64,000 nt of DNA from Parietichytrium sp. I65-24A (Eukaryota > Sar > Bigyra > Thraustochytrida > Thraustochytriidae), in NCBI GenBank assembly GCA_012862575.1, contig BLSF01000001.1, positions 682,001-746,000 on the forward strand, written 5' to 3'. This document shows, in pieces, positions 10,400 through 20,188 of this stretch. The notes under the pieces were generated by a model that was given only the letters and a program-made list of their open reading frames with translations, ran no database searches and had not been told where the DNA came from. Positions within the stretch are counted from its first letter, which is position 1, and each line of letters starts with the position of its first letter. A program made the position numbers and the translations under genes.

Positions 10400-12226
10400 C
10401 TAATTCCAGCTCTCCTGACGAAACTGCACCTGCTGTGTATCCGCCAGATCTTGCTGTACTAATTGGGCCATGAATTGAGCGTTCTCATCTGACACGGTGC
10501 GCGTCTTGGATTTGTTAGTGGCCTTATCAGCCTGAAGAGGACTATCATGATCAACGACTTTGCTGACTCCTACTTTGAGCGGCGAGACTGGCGGGCTGGT
10601 TATCCCAACAGCCTCCAGCTCTTCTTCTGTAGGGAACATGCTGAATCCTACCTGGGACAGCGCCCCTGGCGAAGTTTGACCCGCAAAGTAGTTCTTGCGG
10701 CTCAGTTGTGCTTTTTGAGCTTCTCTCCACTGTCGCTCGACTATCTCCTTGCTTGCTTGGCTGATTTCTGGCTTGAATGTGCATTCAACGTCGTGGCCGA
10801 AGCCGTCGCTCTCTACAAGCTCAATCCTTGCTTGCTTGAGTGCATTGTCATGGTGTAGCCTGTCGAAAATGCTCCTATTGGGGCTCTCCTCTGCTCCAGG
10901 CAATGATTCGCGCCGCTTTGCTTGCGCAAGCTCTTTGGACACGTCGCTCAGACTTGGCTTGAAAGTGCATTCCTCCTTGCTCGTTTCCCAATCCCTGGTT
11001 TCACTCTTGAGCTTGGCGAGCTCGTCCTCCTTTTTCTTGCGCGACATGAATTGCTTTCCGTCATTGTAGAGTCTGTCGAACGTCGCAGAGGTTGCCGCGG
11101 AGCTTTTGGTAGTTTGCACCGAGCCTGGGGATACCGGCGAAGTATCTGCTTCGACAGCCTTGCGAATTCTCGCCTCGTTAAATAACCTCGAAAAAACATT
11201 ACCAGGGCGCTTGCCATTTCCATCGTATGTCCGCCCTGCGAGCTGGCCAGAGGAGTTCTTGGCAAGCTTTGGAGAAAAGGTGCAATCTTTCATTTCACGA
11301 AGAAGACGCATTTCTTCGAGCGCCTGGTCCCTGTACGCGAGTTGCTGCTTGGAAGGTGACATCCTTGAAATTCCACGTGACGGGGAGCTCCCCGGCTCGG
11401 AGGCTGACGAGCTCCTGGGTCTCTGATTCGTCTGAGGCTGGAAAGTGAATTGGCTTTCGGACAATGCCAACATTTCGAGCCGTTTCTGCTCTTTGCGCTT
11501 GGCATGATCATATAAGTGCTGCAACCTCGCCTTTCCTGATGGGCCGCCGGCTTTATCATTCTTGTTTTTGTGTGCGAGCTGCTGCTGAGCCGCCTCAAGT
11601 TCGTATAGATGCTCTCTTTTCGCCTGTTGCGCCTCCCTGCGAAGAAGGGCTTCCTCGTATAGCTTGTTAAACCTTGACTTCGCACCTGCGCCGTTGCTCC
11701 GATCTAGTTTCGGCGACCGATTTATACGCGGCTTGAACTCGGGACTCTCCGCGGCCAACGTTTCTGACCGTAGCTGTTCCAGCTTCTCCCTGGACGCCTT
11801 CGCTTGTTGATACAGCCTGTCGAACCTGCTTCCATTCTCTGCCTCTTGACCACTTCTCTTCTCGTTCCTTTTCAACGTCTGCGGCTTGAATGTGCAGCCT
11901 TCCTCTTCCGCAGACCTTCCGGTACTCTCCCGCCTCCTCCGTGTGCTCTCTTTCCCCTGCTTGTATAGACGCTCCAGCCGCCCGCTACCACTCTCGCTCC
12001 CCGCACAATTGCTTCGCCTGCGTGTCCGCGAGGACTCTCCGTCCTCAGCTTGCGGGTCCTCCACGGACGCCTCTTGAGACTCCAGTTGGGACAGCTCGTC
12101 GGCCGCGGACCCTTGGGACGCCTGGGACGCCTCTTGAAACTCCACCTGGGACAGCTCGTCAGCCGCGGACCCCTGGGACACCTGGGACACCTGAGACACC
12201 TGGGACGACTCTGCCGCGTCGATCAT
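10400..12226 (-). CDS. Repeat protein with alternating FxRLYxxA and CTFKPxI motifs
   Basis: A protein of 608 residues starting at the first ATG (MIDAAESS). The frame also opens upstream from a TTG at 12271, which I do not use. The N-terminus is a Ser/Gln-rich repeat (SQVSQVSQ, then two GSAADELSQ units). The rest alternates a helical motif (FDRLYQQA, FNKLYEEA, LQHLYDHA, FSRLFNEA, FDRLYNDG, FDRLHHDN) with a short strand motif (CTFKPQTL, EFKPRINR, FTFQPQTN, CTFSPKLA, CTFKPSLS, CTFKPEIS), about six or seven pairs. This pairing occurs in many uncharacterised protist proteins, several linked to the cytoskeleton; function here is unknown. The protein is highly charged, with no membrane segment. Its 3' end faces the CAF16-like gene 236 bp away. 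Confidence 0.85.
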   Translation of the reverse strand: MIDAAESSQVSQVSQVSQGSAADELSQVEFQEASQASQGSAADELSQLESQEASVEDPQAEDGESSRTRRRSNCAGSESGSGRLERLYKQGKESTRRRRESTGRSAEEEGCTFKPQTLKRNEKRSGQEAENGSRFDRLYQQAKASREKLEQLRSETLAAESPEFKPRINRSPKLDRSNGAGAKSRFNKLYEEALLRREAQQAKREHLYELEAAQQQLAHKNKNDKAGGPSGKARLQHLYDHAKRKEQKRLEMLALSESQFTFQPQTNQRPRSSSASEPGSSPSRGISRMSPSKQQLAYRDQALEEMRLLREMKDCTFSPKLAKNSSGQLAGRTYDGNGKRPGNVFSRLFNEARIRKAVEADTSPVSPGSVQTTKSSAATSATFDRLYNDGKQFMSRKKKEDELAKLKSETRDWETSKEECTFKPSLSDVSKELAQAKRRESLPGAEESPNRSIFDRLHHDNALKQARIELVESDGFGHDVECTFKPEISQASKEIVERQWREAQKAQLSRKNYFAGQTSPGALSQVGFSMFPTEEELEAVGITSPPVSPLKVGVSKVVDHDSPLQADKATNKSKTRTVSDENAQFMAQLVQQDLADTQQVQFRQESWN

Positions 12227-12798
12227 GTTGGCTGAGCAAGTGCGGGGCGCGCACGCACGCGTGAAAAGCAACCGCGGGACTGTGGGTACTGTGGGTACTG
12301 TGGGGACCGCGCGTACTGTGGGGAATCTGGACTGGACAGAGAGGCTGCAGCGCGTACAGGGACGTGAGTGTACGTGAGTGGGACATACAGCACTCAGTAC
12401 ACTCAGTACTAAGTATTCAGTACTTGTACACCAATGTATAGTGGGACATCAATTTTCAAATCAGTTCCGTAGAAGTACTTAGTAAACTGAAATACCAGCT
12501 AAGCGGTACCGATTTGAACTATACAATACTACTGCTTCTTCCCTACTGCATACTTATAAAGTTTTATGATACAATAGCTAATGGCTAATAGCTAGCTAGA
12601 GAAACTTGAGTGACTGTTAGTTGTTTGATTTATTGGTCAGGTGCTAGTAGTAGTAGTAGAGAGAATAGTATGCAAGTTCCGAGACAGAAAGACGAGGTCT
12701 AAGCGAGATGGGAACTCAGCTGACGGCGATGATTTGATTGGGTCCTAATTGGTTCCAATGAGACGAATGTACGCGATGGGATGCAGTGGTCGAGGGGC
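12227..12798. other. Intergenic region with period-10 and AGTACT repeats
   Basis: Upstream of the 12226 start lies a GTACTGTGGG tandem array (12278-12323). It is followed by an ACTCAGTACACTCAGTACTAAG cluster (12389-12428), a TAGTAG run near 12647-12660 and a TAGCTAGCTAGA at about 12588. No gene is visible. Confidence 0.7.
12278..12323. repeat. GTACTGTGGG period-10 tandem repeat
   Basis: Four imperfect copies of a 10-base unit, GTACTGTGGG, 50-100 bp upstream of the minus-strand start at 12226. The same unit recurs upstream of RAD51B and RDM1 in this window. Confidence 0.8.
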
Positions 12799-13182
12799 TC
12801 AAATGGATTCCGAGGGGCTGGGCCGGGACCTGCGCTCGACGTGTCTCATGAACTCAGGGTCGTCAACGTCGAGCTTCTCCTCTGATTCGCTGCGAGCGGG
12901 CTTCTCGCGGGTCAAACTCTCGCGAACTGATTTCTCGCGAACGGATGCGCGGTTTGCCACCGCCTCGCCCTCCGCGGGGCCGCTCTCACTCGCGCTGGCG
13001 CGTCTCTGGTACAGCCCCCACGCAAGTATCCCCGTGAGCAAGAGGACCATGAGCACAACCGTGACAGTAACTCCAACGCCGTCATTTACGCCGTCCGTGT
13101 CGACGTCATCAGGGAGCGTCGAGTTCAAGATCCTCGACCTCGCCGCCAGCCCTCGCATGTACTTCACTCCAGTCAGAGACAT
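12799..13182 (-). CDS. Small single-pass membrane protein of unknown function
   Basis: From the first in-frame ATG (13182) the product is 127 residues. The frame stays open upstream to 13332 but only with a GTG. A good acceptor-like CTTTGCAG at 13310-13303 followed by a Glu-rich stretch suggests a real upstream exon that I cannot locate, so the 5' end is uncertain. One clear membrane segment (VTVTVVLMVLLLTGILAWGL) is followed by a basic, Ser/Glu-rich tail with RESLTREKPARSE-type repeats, suggesting a cytosolic C-terminus. I recognise no family. The opposite-strand frame 12749-13324 has no plausible features and looks like a shadow. Confidence 0.5.
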   Translation of the reverse strand: MSLTGVKYMRGLAARSRILNSTLPDDVDTDGVNDGVGVTVTVVLMVLLLTGILAWGLYQRRASASESGPAEGEAVANRASVREKSVRESLTREKPARSESEEKLDVDDPEFMRHVERRSRPSPSESI

Positions 13183-13769
13183 GTCGCCCGTCGAAACCGA
13201 CCTCGCCGCAGAGTTGCGCCTTTGCAAAAAACTTATCGTCCGCGCCGCTGCGACTGCACTCGCTCTCCTGTCCTCCTCTTGCTCTTGCTCTTCCTCCTCC
13301 TCCTGCAAAGACAATGCACTGTGAGTACTCACTGTGTGTGTACGTACGTGCGTGTACGTGTACGTGTGCGTGTACTACATATGCTGGACGTGGGTGTCCT
13401 TGTCCTTCTTGTCCTTCATCCTTCTTCTTTCACAAGTTATGTTATCTCGCTCATTTGGCTGCTAGTGAAGTACTCTAATCTCCTTTCCCCCGGCTTAGGA
13501 CTCTTAGGACCCGCTCCGCATTCCCAGCTTGCTTCTGTCAGGAATCCCTTACCACCTGCTACCTCAACCTTTAGCACCGGGGGGGGGGCCACGCGATGTA
13601 GGATAACCTATCTTTATCTTTAAGAATCCTGCGTTTTGGTCCGCCAACAGGTGTGCACCGAACGACGAACCGTTCTTTATAAGCCAAGCTTAATGCATGT
13701 TAATCTCGATTAGCTCAGGCGTAGAGTGGCCTACGGAGGACGCGCTGTGGTGGCGTGAGTGGCGTGCAT
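13183..13769. other. Intergenic region with TACGTG microsatellite
   Basis: It holds a GTGTACGTACGTGCGTGTAC microsatellite (about 13334-13376) and a run of 10 G (13579-13588). The region just before the deaminase start contains GTGGCGTGAGTGGCGTGCAT. No other gene is seen. Confidence 0.6.
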
Positions 13770-15944
13770 ATGCGTGCATCGTGCATCGCGGAAAATTTCC
13801 GCGATTCACAGGCGATGGGCGAGGAGGGCAGCGGGGGGAAAGAGGCATGCGCAAGTGCGGCTCTGCTCGTGCAAGGGAAGGCGGCGAGCAAGAATGCGGT
13901 GATACCGGGCGTTTCAGAGCTGCATGGCGCGCTGGAGGAGGTTCTTGCTCCACGGTATGGGAGGAACTGGGAGTTGGAATACAAGCCACCAGCACCGGAA
14001 AAGAGGTCTTTCCGGGCCAAAGTTACCGGATTACAGCGAGATGTAGATGATTCGGAGGTTCCGGGGTCTTCAGATGCGAGCACTGTTCAAGGGTGGGAGA
14101 TTAGTTTCCGACTCGTTCCTGTGGACTCGAAGAAGCGGAAGGCAAGAGAAGAGTCTGCAAGAGATGGTGATGCGAGGCCCGCCTTGATTATGAAGGCGTT
14201 CCAGAATCACAAGTATGGGGCTGTTCAACTGTGCGGAGTTGGCCTTGACGGGAACTGCTTAGGGGATGTTCTTGAGGCCGCTCGGCAGCAATCTGTTGGA
14301 CAACTAAACCTCAGTGACAATAAATTCGACTCTGCAAGTGCGGAGCGCATATTAGATTTGGTGGCAAGAGAGCCTCAGATCACAGCCATTGAGCTTGGAG
14401 GGAACCCTGGCGTTGACGAATCGCTCAAACACAAAATCAATGGCGCGGCCGCTTTCAACTCACTTTTAAATTGCAGAGGCACGTTCCCCGATTTGAGATC
14501 TCTAAATGAGCGCGAGCTTGGAGACGAAGGTGTCCGGTATCTATGTGAGCGGCTACTGGAGTCTGACAAGCAGGCTCCAGAAGATCTCCCAGTATTAGGG
14601 ATTGCCAAAGCGAAAATCGGCGCTTTAGGCGCAAAAGCGATCGCGTCATTCATGAAAACGAGGAACTCTGCACTTGTGGACTCCATAAGACTTTTAGAAG
14701 TATATAGCAATATCCCGTCGCACGATTGGGCTCATGAGTTTGCCTCGGTTCTTCGAATGAACAAGACATTGACGAGTCTCGATTTGGGGGGCAACGGCAT
14801 CGATGACGAGGACTGTCTGGAGATTTGCTCCTCACTTGAAGAGAATGGAACGCTCCAAGAATTACATTTGGACTACAATTCCATTACCGATGTGGGGGCT
14901 CGAGCCTTAAGCTTGGTTCTTGATCAATGCGCACTTCATTCTCTGTGGTTGCATGGAAATGAATCCATTTCAGAGCTAGAACTTCGCAAGCTCGATGATA
15001 AGCTTTTCAGAAACCGCCGTAAAAATATCCCCCTACTTTCGAGAGAAGGCGCAGTTCAGAATTTAAGCGATCGCATTGCTGCGGAGGTAAGGCGGGGACC
15101 ACCACCAAGAAATGGTGCAAGCATGGCAGACAAGATAGCACATGCATCCATACACAAATACCTTGAGCTATGCGATGAGCATGCCCAATCCGTACATGGG
15201 CAATTCGTCCTCTCCTGCATTGTGATGTGCGACTGTTCAGGCGATAGCGACGAGGCGGTGTCTGTTGTAGCGATGGGTGCAGGCACGCGTTTTGTTGACT
15301 CCTACTTGCTCGAGCTTGATCGTGACGCGGAGCGAGTGAGAGACTCGCATGCTGAAGTGATTGCGCGACGAAACTTTAATCGCTTTCTCGCTGCGCAGAT
15401 CTTTGCCGTTCGACGCCAGCCATCCAAGTGGTCTATCTTTGAGACGACAAGCCTTGCGCTTAAGCCGGGAATATCGTTTCACTTGTACACGAGCACGGCA
15501 CCATGTGGGGCTGCAAGCTCTCAAAGCTTGTCCACTGAACTCACCTGGGGCAAGGGTGGCGGAAGGACTTGCACTGAGTGGACGTCTGGAGCTCGAAAGA
15601 GTTGCACAGACAAGATCAAGCGCTGGTGCCGCGAAGGCTTGCAATCGAAGCGCTTGCGTTCGATTTGCGGGAAGGTTCCGTTGTCAGGTGTGGTCATTGG
15701 ACGCCGGTGGTCCCCACGATGTGTGGAGTGTTTTGGAACTGCCACAGGCACAACAATCTTGCTAGAGTCAAGTCTTCCCCATCGGGATCCAAATGCCCGC
15801 AGAGGCGACTCTGATTTGTGTATCTCATGGGTATTCGGGGAGGACGCCGTGCAAGTATACGATGGGAAAACAGGATTGCGCTTGGATCTCCAGTCTACCG
15901 CCATCTCCCCGTGCGCACTGGAGAAGGAGTGTAGTGCCTTGTAA
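13770..15944 (+). CDS. Leucine-rich-repeat protein fused to an ADAT1-type tRNA adenosine deaminase domain
   Basis: The frame gives 724 residues from ATG 13770, or 709 from ATG 13815. The second start is preferable if the palindrome at 13785-13805 is a promoter element. Residues 130-420 are ribonuclease-inhibitor-type leucine-rich repeats (LTSLDLGGNGI, LQELHLDYNSI, LHSLWLHGNESI). Residues 430-724 match the adenosine deaminase/editase domain of ADAT1 and ADARs: DSHAEVIARRNF with the zinc histidine and catalytic glutamate (H527-A-E529), APCG with zinc cysteine C579, and SCTDKIKRW with zinc cysteine C612. ADAT1/Tad1 makes inosine at A37 of tRNA-Ala. All catalytic ligands are present, but the segment between the two cysteines is much shorter than in ADAT1 and lacks the usual KPGRGD loop. 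Substrate is therefore inferred. Confidence 0.88.
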   Translation: MRASCIAENFRDSQAMGEEGSGGKEACASAALLVQGKAASKNAVIPGVSELHGALEEVLAPRYGRNWELEYKPPAPEKRSFRAKVTGLQRDVDDSEVPGSSDASTVQGWEISFRLVPVDSKKRKAREESARDGDARPALIMKAFQNHKYGAVQLCGVGLDGNCLGDVLEAARQQSVGQLNLSDNKFDSASAERILDLVAREPQITAIELGGNPGVDESLKHKINGAAAFNSLLNCRGTFPDLRSLNERELGDEGVRYLCERLLESDKQAPEDLPVLGIAKAKIGALGAKAIASFMKTRNSALVDSIRLLEVYSNIPSHDWAHEFASVLRMNKTLTSLDLGGNGIDDEDCLEICSSLEENGTLQELHLDYNSITDVGARALSLVLDQCALHSLWLHGNESISELELRKLDDKLFRNRRKNIPLLSREGAVQNLSDRIAAEVRRGPPPRNGASMADKIAHASIHKYLELCDEHAQSVHGQFVLSCIVMCDCSGDSDEAVSVVAMGAGTRFVDSYLLELDRDAERVRDSHAEVIARRNFNRFLAAQIFAVRRQPSKWSIFETTSLALKPGISFHLYTSTAPCGAASSQSLSTELTWGKGGGRTCTEWTSGARKSCTDKIKRWCREGLQSKRLRSICGKVPLSGVVIGRRWSPRCVECFGTATGTTILLESSLPHRDPNARRGDSDLCISWVFGEDAVQVYDGKTGLRLDLQSTAISPCALEKECSAL
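13785..13805. promoter_or_regulatory. Perfect 21-base palindrome near the deaminase start
   Basis: The sequence reads ATCGCGGAAA, a central A, then TTTCCGCGAT. The TTTCCGCG half resembles an E2F-type core. It lies between the two candidate ATGs of the LRR-deaminase gene. Confidence 0.4.
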
Positions 15945-16661
15945 AGTGCGGACTCTAGCTAGCTAGGCTAGAGCGACAAATCTAGGGCGTGATGCTCGCA
16001 ACCATACACAGGACATCACGTGCAGTTGAAGACTCGGGACGTCAAAATCACTCGTCTTTGTTGTAAAGAAAAGTTTACACCCGTTTGGGGATCATCAATC
16101 AGAATGCACATTCGATTTTTATAATTGAAAACTATAACCAAAGAGAGCAAAGTCGCTTCATTTCCCTGCCTCTCACCTCGACGACGATGCAATAGTGCAG
16201 GATTGCGGTTGCGGTAACACGGGTCTTCTCCGTCCAGCGCCGCAACCGACATGTTTATTCCACTCAACCCCACAACTTGCAGTGCGAATTTGCTCCTTTG
16301 GTATGCACTGACTGACTTTCTTTGGCCGTTCAATTCTTCTTCATCCGTCGCTTCCTTTGCGTTTTTTGTTTGTCTTTTTCTTGTTCTGGAGTTTCCGTGT
16401 GTTTTTTCCAAGTATTCTTGCTGTACTTTTGCGCTGCGCCGCTCCTTTCTCCTTTCGCAAAACTCTTTGTTCACGCCAGCTTGTGGGCCCAATCCCCTTT
16501 TTCAGGGGCCGGAACATTTTGATTAGGTTCAAAAGCATTCCAAGAAAGCTCCTTCAGACGTCAATCCCACTTCAATTGAAGTAGTGTCACGACCTCGATG
16601 ATGCTTAATGCTGTTCATGACCCTCTCTCAAAAGCCAAGGCGGCGTCAACGACGGGTGAGT
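15945..16661. other. Convergent intergenic region
   Basis: It starts with a CTAGCTAGCTAG run (15955-15966) just after the deaminase stop, then T-rich sequence. The minus-strand frame 16016-16492 opens only with TTG and resembles nothing known, so I do not call it. Confidence 0.55.
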
Positions 16662-17393
16662 TTAGAAAGAAGCCTTTGCACCGCTCTTTGCCTCGGCCGG
16701 AATTGCGCGAGTCTGGTTCTTGCTTGGCGCAGTCGCTGACATTTTCGCTGCATAGCGCATGCCAGAAGACTTTGCCTCCTTTGATCCTGCCTTCGACCCT
16801 GCCTTGTTTGCGCCAGCAGTTGGTTTCGCTTCCGCTGGTTCGGCGCAGTAGTTGTACTCGGCCTTGTTGTGCATAACGAGTTCTCCATTGACGAAATAAA
16901 AGCTGTCGGACCGAGTTTCGAATGGGTTTGCGACCATCTCTTCGATCAACGACTCGTCTATCAGTGGCACAGCATACACTGCCTCCCAAGTATTGGTACT
17001 GCATGGAATGCAGAACCCAAAGGTGAAGTCGAAGCTCTTCACGAGCTGGTCCCTGAAATAATGGCGCTCGATCATCCTGAAATCTTCGATCTCATGATCG
17101 CCAACAGCGAAGGTCAGAGTTGTAGAGATGGTTGGTGTCCGCAGAGTATCTTCGCTGAAGTTGTACCTGATTTTTCTGTAGCTGTCCTCGCTGAGATTTG
17201 CCAAAGAGGAAGGAGCGGCTGCGGCAGCGTTCTCGCGCGACACGTCAAAAATAGTGCGCTTCGTATCGTAATCGCGGATCTTGAAGCTGAGGAACTCGAT
17301 TCCATATCGATTGGCGCTCAGTGGGCACAAGAATCCCTTGGTGGGCGCCTTGAGGCGGAGAACCTCTTCTGGGGAGACAGACTTTGAGCTCAT
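16662..17393 (-). CDS. UNC119: UNC119-family lipid-binding chaperone
   Basis: A protein of 243 residues starting at ATG 17393. Residues 7-185 match UNC119 along their whole length: SPEEVLRLKAPTKGFLCPL at the start, FLSFKIRDYDTKRTIFDV, then the hallmark DFRMIERHYFRDQLVKSFDF and FGFCIPCSTNTWE, and finally SDSFYFVNGELVMHNKAEY. UNC119 proteins have an immunoglobulin-like beta-sandwich that binds myristoylated N-termini and carries such cargo, often to cilia, with ARL3-type GTPases releasing it. PDE6D is the related prenyl-binding alternative, but the ERHYFR..L.KSFDF..GFCIP block favours UNC119. The C-terminal 60 residues are a low-complexity Lys/Ala/Ser tail of unknown role. Red algae lack cilia, so this gene bears on the identity of the organism. 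Confidence 0.93.
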   Translation of the reverse strand: MSSKSVSPEEVLRLKAPTKGFLCPLSANRYGIEFLSFKIRDYDTKRTIFDVSRENAAAAAPSSLANLSEDSYRKIRYNFSEDTLRTPTISTTLTFAVGDHEIEDFRMIERHYFRDQLVKSFDFTFGFCIPCSTNTWEAVYAVPLIDESLIEEMVANPFETRSDSFYFVNGELVMHNKAEYNYCAEPAEAKPTAGANKAGSKAGSKEAKSSGMRYAAKMSATAPSKNQTRAIPAEAKSGAKASF

Positions 17394-17943
17394 TTTAAAA
17401 CAAAGAAAACCCGCGTTCCGAATGTACTGAAATGCCGTTGAGACCGCACCTTGTGCCTTGAAACGAAGTTTAGTTCAACGTTCGCGACTCGCAACTCCTC
17501 CGTATCAACAACTCCGTTGTCCTGCGCGCGTCGAAGAACAGCCCGGTCTCGAAGCCCACGCGCAACCTTGCCTCCACGCACGTCGCCAGCTGGTACACTT
17601 TTCGTCTTTGCAATGCAGTGAGTCTGTTGCTTCTCGAGTGGCTTTGCTGCTCTTTGCTTCAGTGCTGTCTGACACTCTGAGAGGGCGGCAATGGACGAAC
17701 TTCGAATGCCGCAACATCAACAATGTCGTTGCATCTCTCTCTCTCTCGCTCCTCTAACAGACACCTCGCCTAGGCTAGCTCGTTCTACTACTTCTAACGG
17801 CGCCTTCCCCTTCCCTCTACAACACTGCTCCTTTTATCTCTCGCGCCCTCTCGCGCCCTTTGCAGGAATCGTCCATCTCTCTACCGGTACTCAGTACTCA
17901 GTACCTCCCTCCCTCTCACTCACATTCTCTCATTCTCTCTTAT

Positions 17944-17975
17944 TCGCTCACTCACTCACTCACTCACTCACTCCC
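17944..17975. repeat. CTCA tetranucleotide microsatellite
   Basis: About seven copies of CTCA/ACTC in tandem, within a longer pyrimidine-rich stretch that begins near 17905. Confidence 0.8.
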
Positions 17976-19253
17976 TCATCGAAGGAGGTGGATAGAGAAA
18001 GCGCACAATGTAGAATGTAGAAAGTGGAATAAACGATTCAAGTTAAAGTTAATTTACAATAAGTTATGCATCCATCCGCGACTTGGGATTGTGAGAGGAG
18101 ATGTAAGTTAGAGGAAACGAAACAATGAAAGGAGGCTAGGCAAGTTCTTTCAGTTGTTTTTAGTACGGACAGTGTCTTGTACATCCAGTCAACATCAGTT
18201 CTACTAAAGAGGAAAGAAAGAAAGAAGCGCTGTTGAGATTATGCACGGAACTCTTAATCCGTTCATTACCATTTATTGTAACGCCGCAGCAATTGACCAA
18301 CACTATCCCTTATCGTTGCTGGTAATTGAGGCTGTATTGAAACGGTCAGGAAGGAGGCGTTGGACTACTTAAATTCCTCCTTAACCTGCTTGGCCACCAC
18401 CGGCTTACAATTATCGATATTTAGATTACACTAGCTAGACTCTAATACATCTCATGTTATTTTCACTGATCCTGAGTCTGGTGTGAATACAACCGATTTC
18501 TGTGGCAAGTACTAGTCGACCTGATAACGAGCAATGTAATGAAAACACCATCACTCTAATGCTCGTAACGTAAATGGTCTGTCTGCTCAGTAGATCTACT
18601 CAGTACTGCAATCATGTGCACTGGAGCAAAACTGAGCTGGCAGTGTAAAGTGGTTCAACAATCAACAGAGCAGAAGGCGCGCATCTTTCGAAAGAATTCT
18701 TCAAAAGAATTCAGAATAAATCAGAATAATTGTCTCAGAAATTGAGAAAAACATTGGGAGTTTTGGGAGTTTGTAATGCGCACAAGAAGGGGGATTGTAA
18801 TTCGCGAAATGTTTTCCAAGGCCATCATCACCACCACGCTCTTTAAAGGTCGTTCTTCTTCCGTGCTCGTAGAATCGTAGAAGCTGGCATCTGAATTCTG
18901 AATTCTGGTTGACGCAAGCTAGATGGAGCCTGACGCATGAGACGACTCGGATATCAAAGTTTTAACGGCAACCAACCGATAGGAGCAGGAATGCAGTCTT
19001 GGTTCATCATGCCTGGGGCTCCAGCTCTCTCAGCCCAGAGGGCATTCAACCGATATCGCAGTGGTCAGCGCCGAGAACATATCGGTTTGGAAGTCTCTCA
19101 AGCACTCCACGCGTGGGGGTTGAACCAACCAACGAAGAGTACGCGAAAACTTGCGCAAAAGGAAGATGGCGGGCAAAAGTACCGATTACTCATACTGAGG
19201 CCAAGATATGGTATCATTTTGCACCATCCTGAAGGCTCCTCCAAAGAGTATCT

Positions 19254-19760
19254 TTAGCATGCACACAATGTGCCACCACTCAAATTGGAAGAGGATCTAA
19301 CAACCGGGGCGGGCGGGAGCTTTGAGCTATTTTCGCAAGCCGCACTGGAAATCTTAATCGTTGCAGAGTCAGGCAAGTTCGCCAGCGAATAACGAAAGCT
19401 TGGCATTCCTAATTTCAGAAGCGTTAATCTGGAATCAGCACTAATCGTCGTTGATATCTCAGAGCAGCGGAACCCATTCGAACTTATGATCAGAGGCAGA
19501 CGCCACACTCTGGGCCGTATTCGAGAGAACCCAGCGACAAGATATTCTTGATGCAATTTCCACGCAAGTCCAACCGGACTGGACCTGTTCGCATGTTGCC
19601 AAATACTTGCATCAAACTTTAGTTGCCTCCAAAAAGCCGTGGATGATGGGATGTCAGTGTTTCCCTGCTCAACATATACACCGAGAACTGGGCATCACCT
19701 TGCCCTTTTGATTCGCAGCGTGCTTTATCACGTATTGGTTTGATGGGTATTGCAAGGGAG
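19254..19760 (-). pseudogene. Possible decayed coding remnant, origin unknown
   Basis: On the minus strand a readable stretch begins near 19760 (LAIPIKPIRDKARCESKGQG, then DAQFSVY). It continues after a one-base frame change near 19690 as VEQGNTDIPSSTAFWRQLKF and runs open to about 19254. Codon use looks protein-like, but there is no ATG, and stops and frame breaks interrupt it. The P-x-KPIR block followed by a Cys-Ser and F-x-VY resembles the catalytic core of PiggyBac-type DNA transposases, but the following residues do not clearly fit. I treat it as an unassigned remnant. Confidence 0.2.
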
Positions 19761-20188
19761 TGTGTCACTTGTCGAAGAATCTATCTTTCTTTCTCAATTT
19801 TGCATTAATTTAAAGTATATTCTCTTGAGCTGAATCGGACGAGGCGGCGACGAACTTCGTCGGTAGAGTATGCGAGGGTGGTGCGTCATGGCGGATTCTC
19901 CGCGGAACACGTGACTCACATATTCTTTCTCGAGCGGTACGTGTAAGTTTGACGGGACAACTTGGCTTCATGCGGTAAGATTCAGCTCTCGCGAGAGCGG
20001 AGTAAAAGCAACCATCAGTTGCCTGTGAATCGCGTATTGCGTAGATGAGCTTCCTTCAAAAGGGCAGCTCATAGATTGACTCGCCAGCATGATGTGCGCG
20101 TTGCCCCAACGAATGCTGTGCAAAGCTTCTCTCCTCGGATGACCTCTTCAAATCTTCATCTCAAATTCCAAAAGAGATGAACGACAAA

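Larger units (their letters stand above)
17394..20188. other. Longest gene-poor stretch of the window
   Basis: No intact gene is evident over 2.8 kb. It holds TC runs (about 17735-17755), a GGTACTCAGTACTCAGTACC element (about 17884-17903), a CTCA microsatellite (about 17945-17975), CTGAATTCTGAATTCTGG (18891-18908), and a possible decayed coding remnant on the minus strand (19254-19760). The plus-strand frames at 18937-19257 show no recognisable product. Confidence 0.6.

Noticed and set aside
12749-13324. A 191-codon plus-strand frame opposite the small membrane protein
   Set aside because: Its Ser/Arg-rich composition mirrors the other strand; no signal, domain or promoter supports it.
16016-16492. 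A 158-codon minus-strand frame downstream of the LRR-deaminase
   Set aside because: It opens only with TTG, has a basic low-complexity start, and no recognisable segment.
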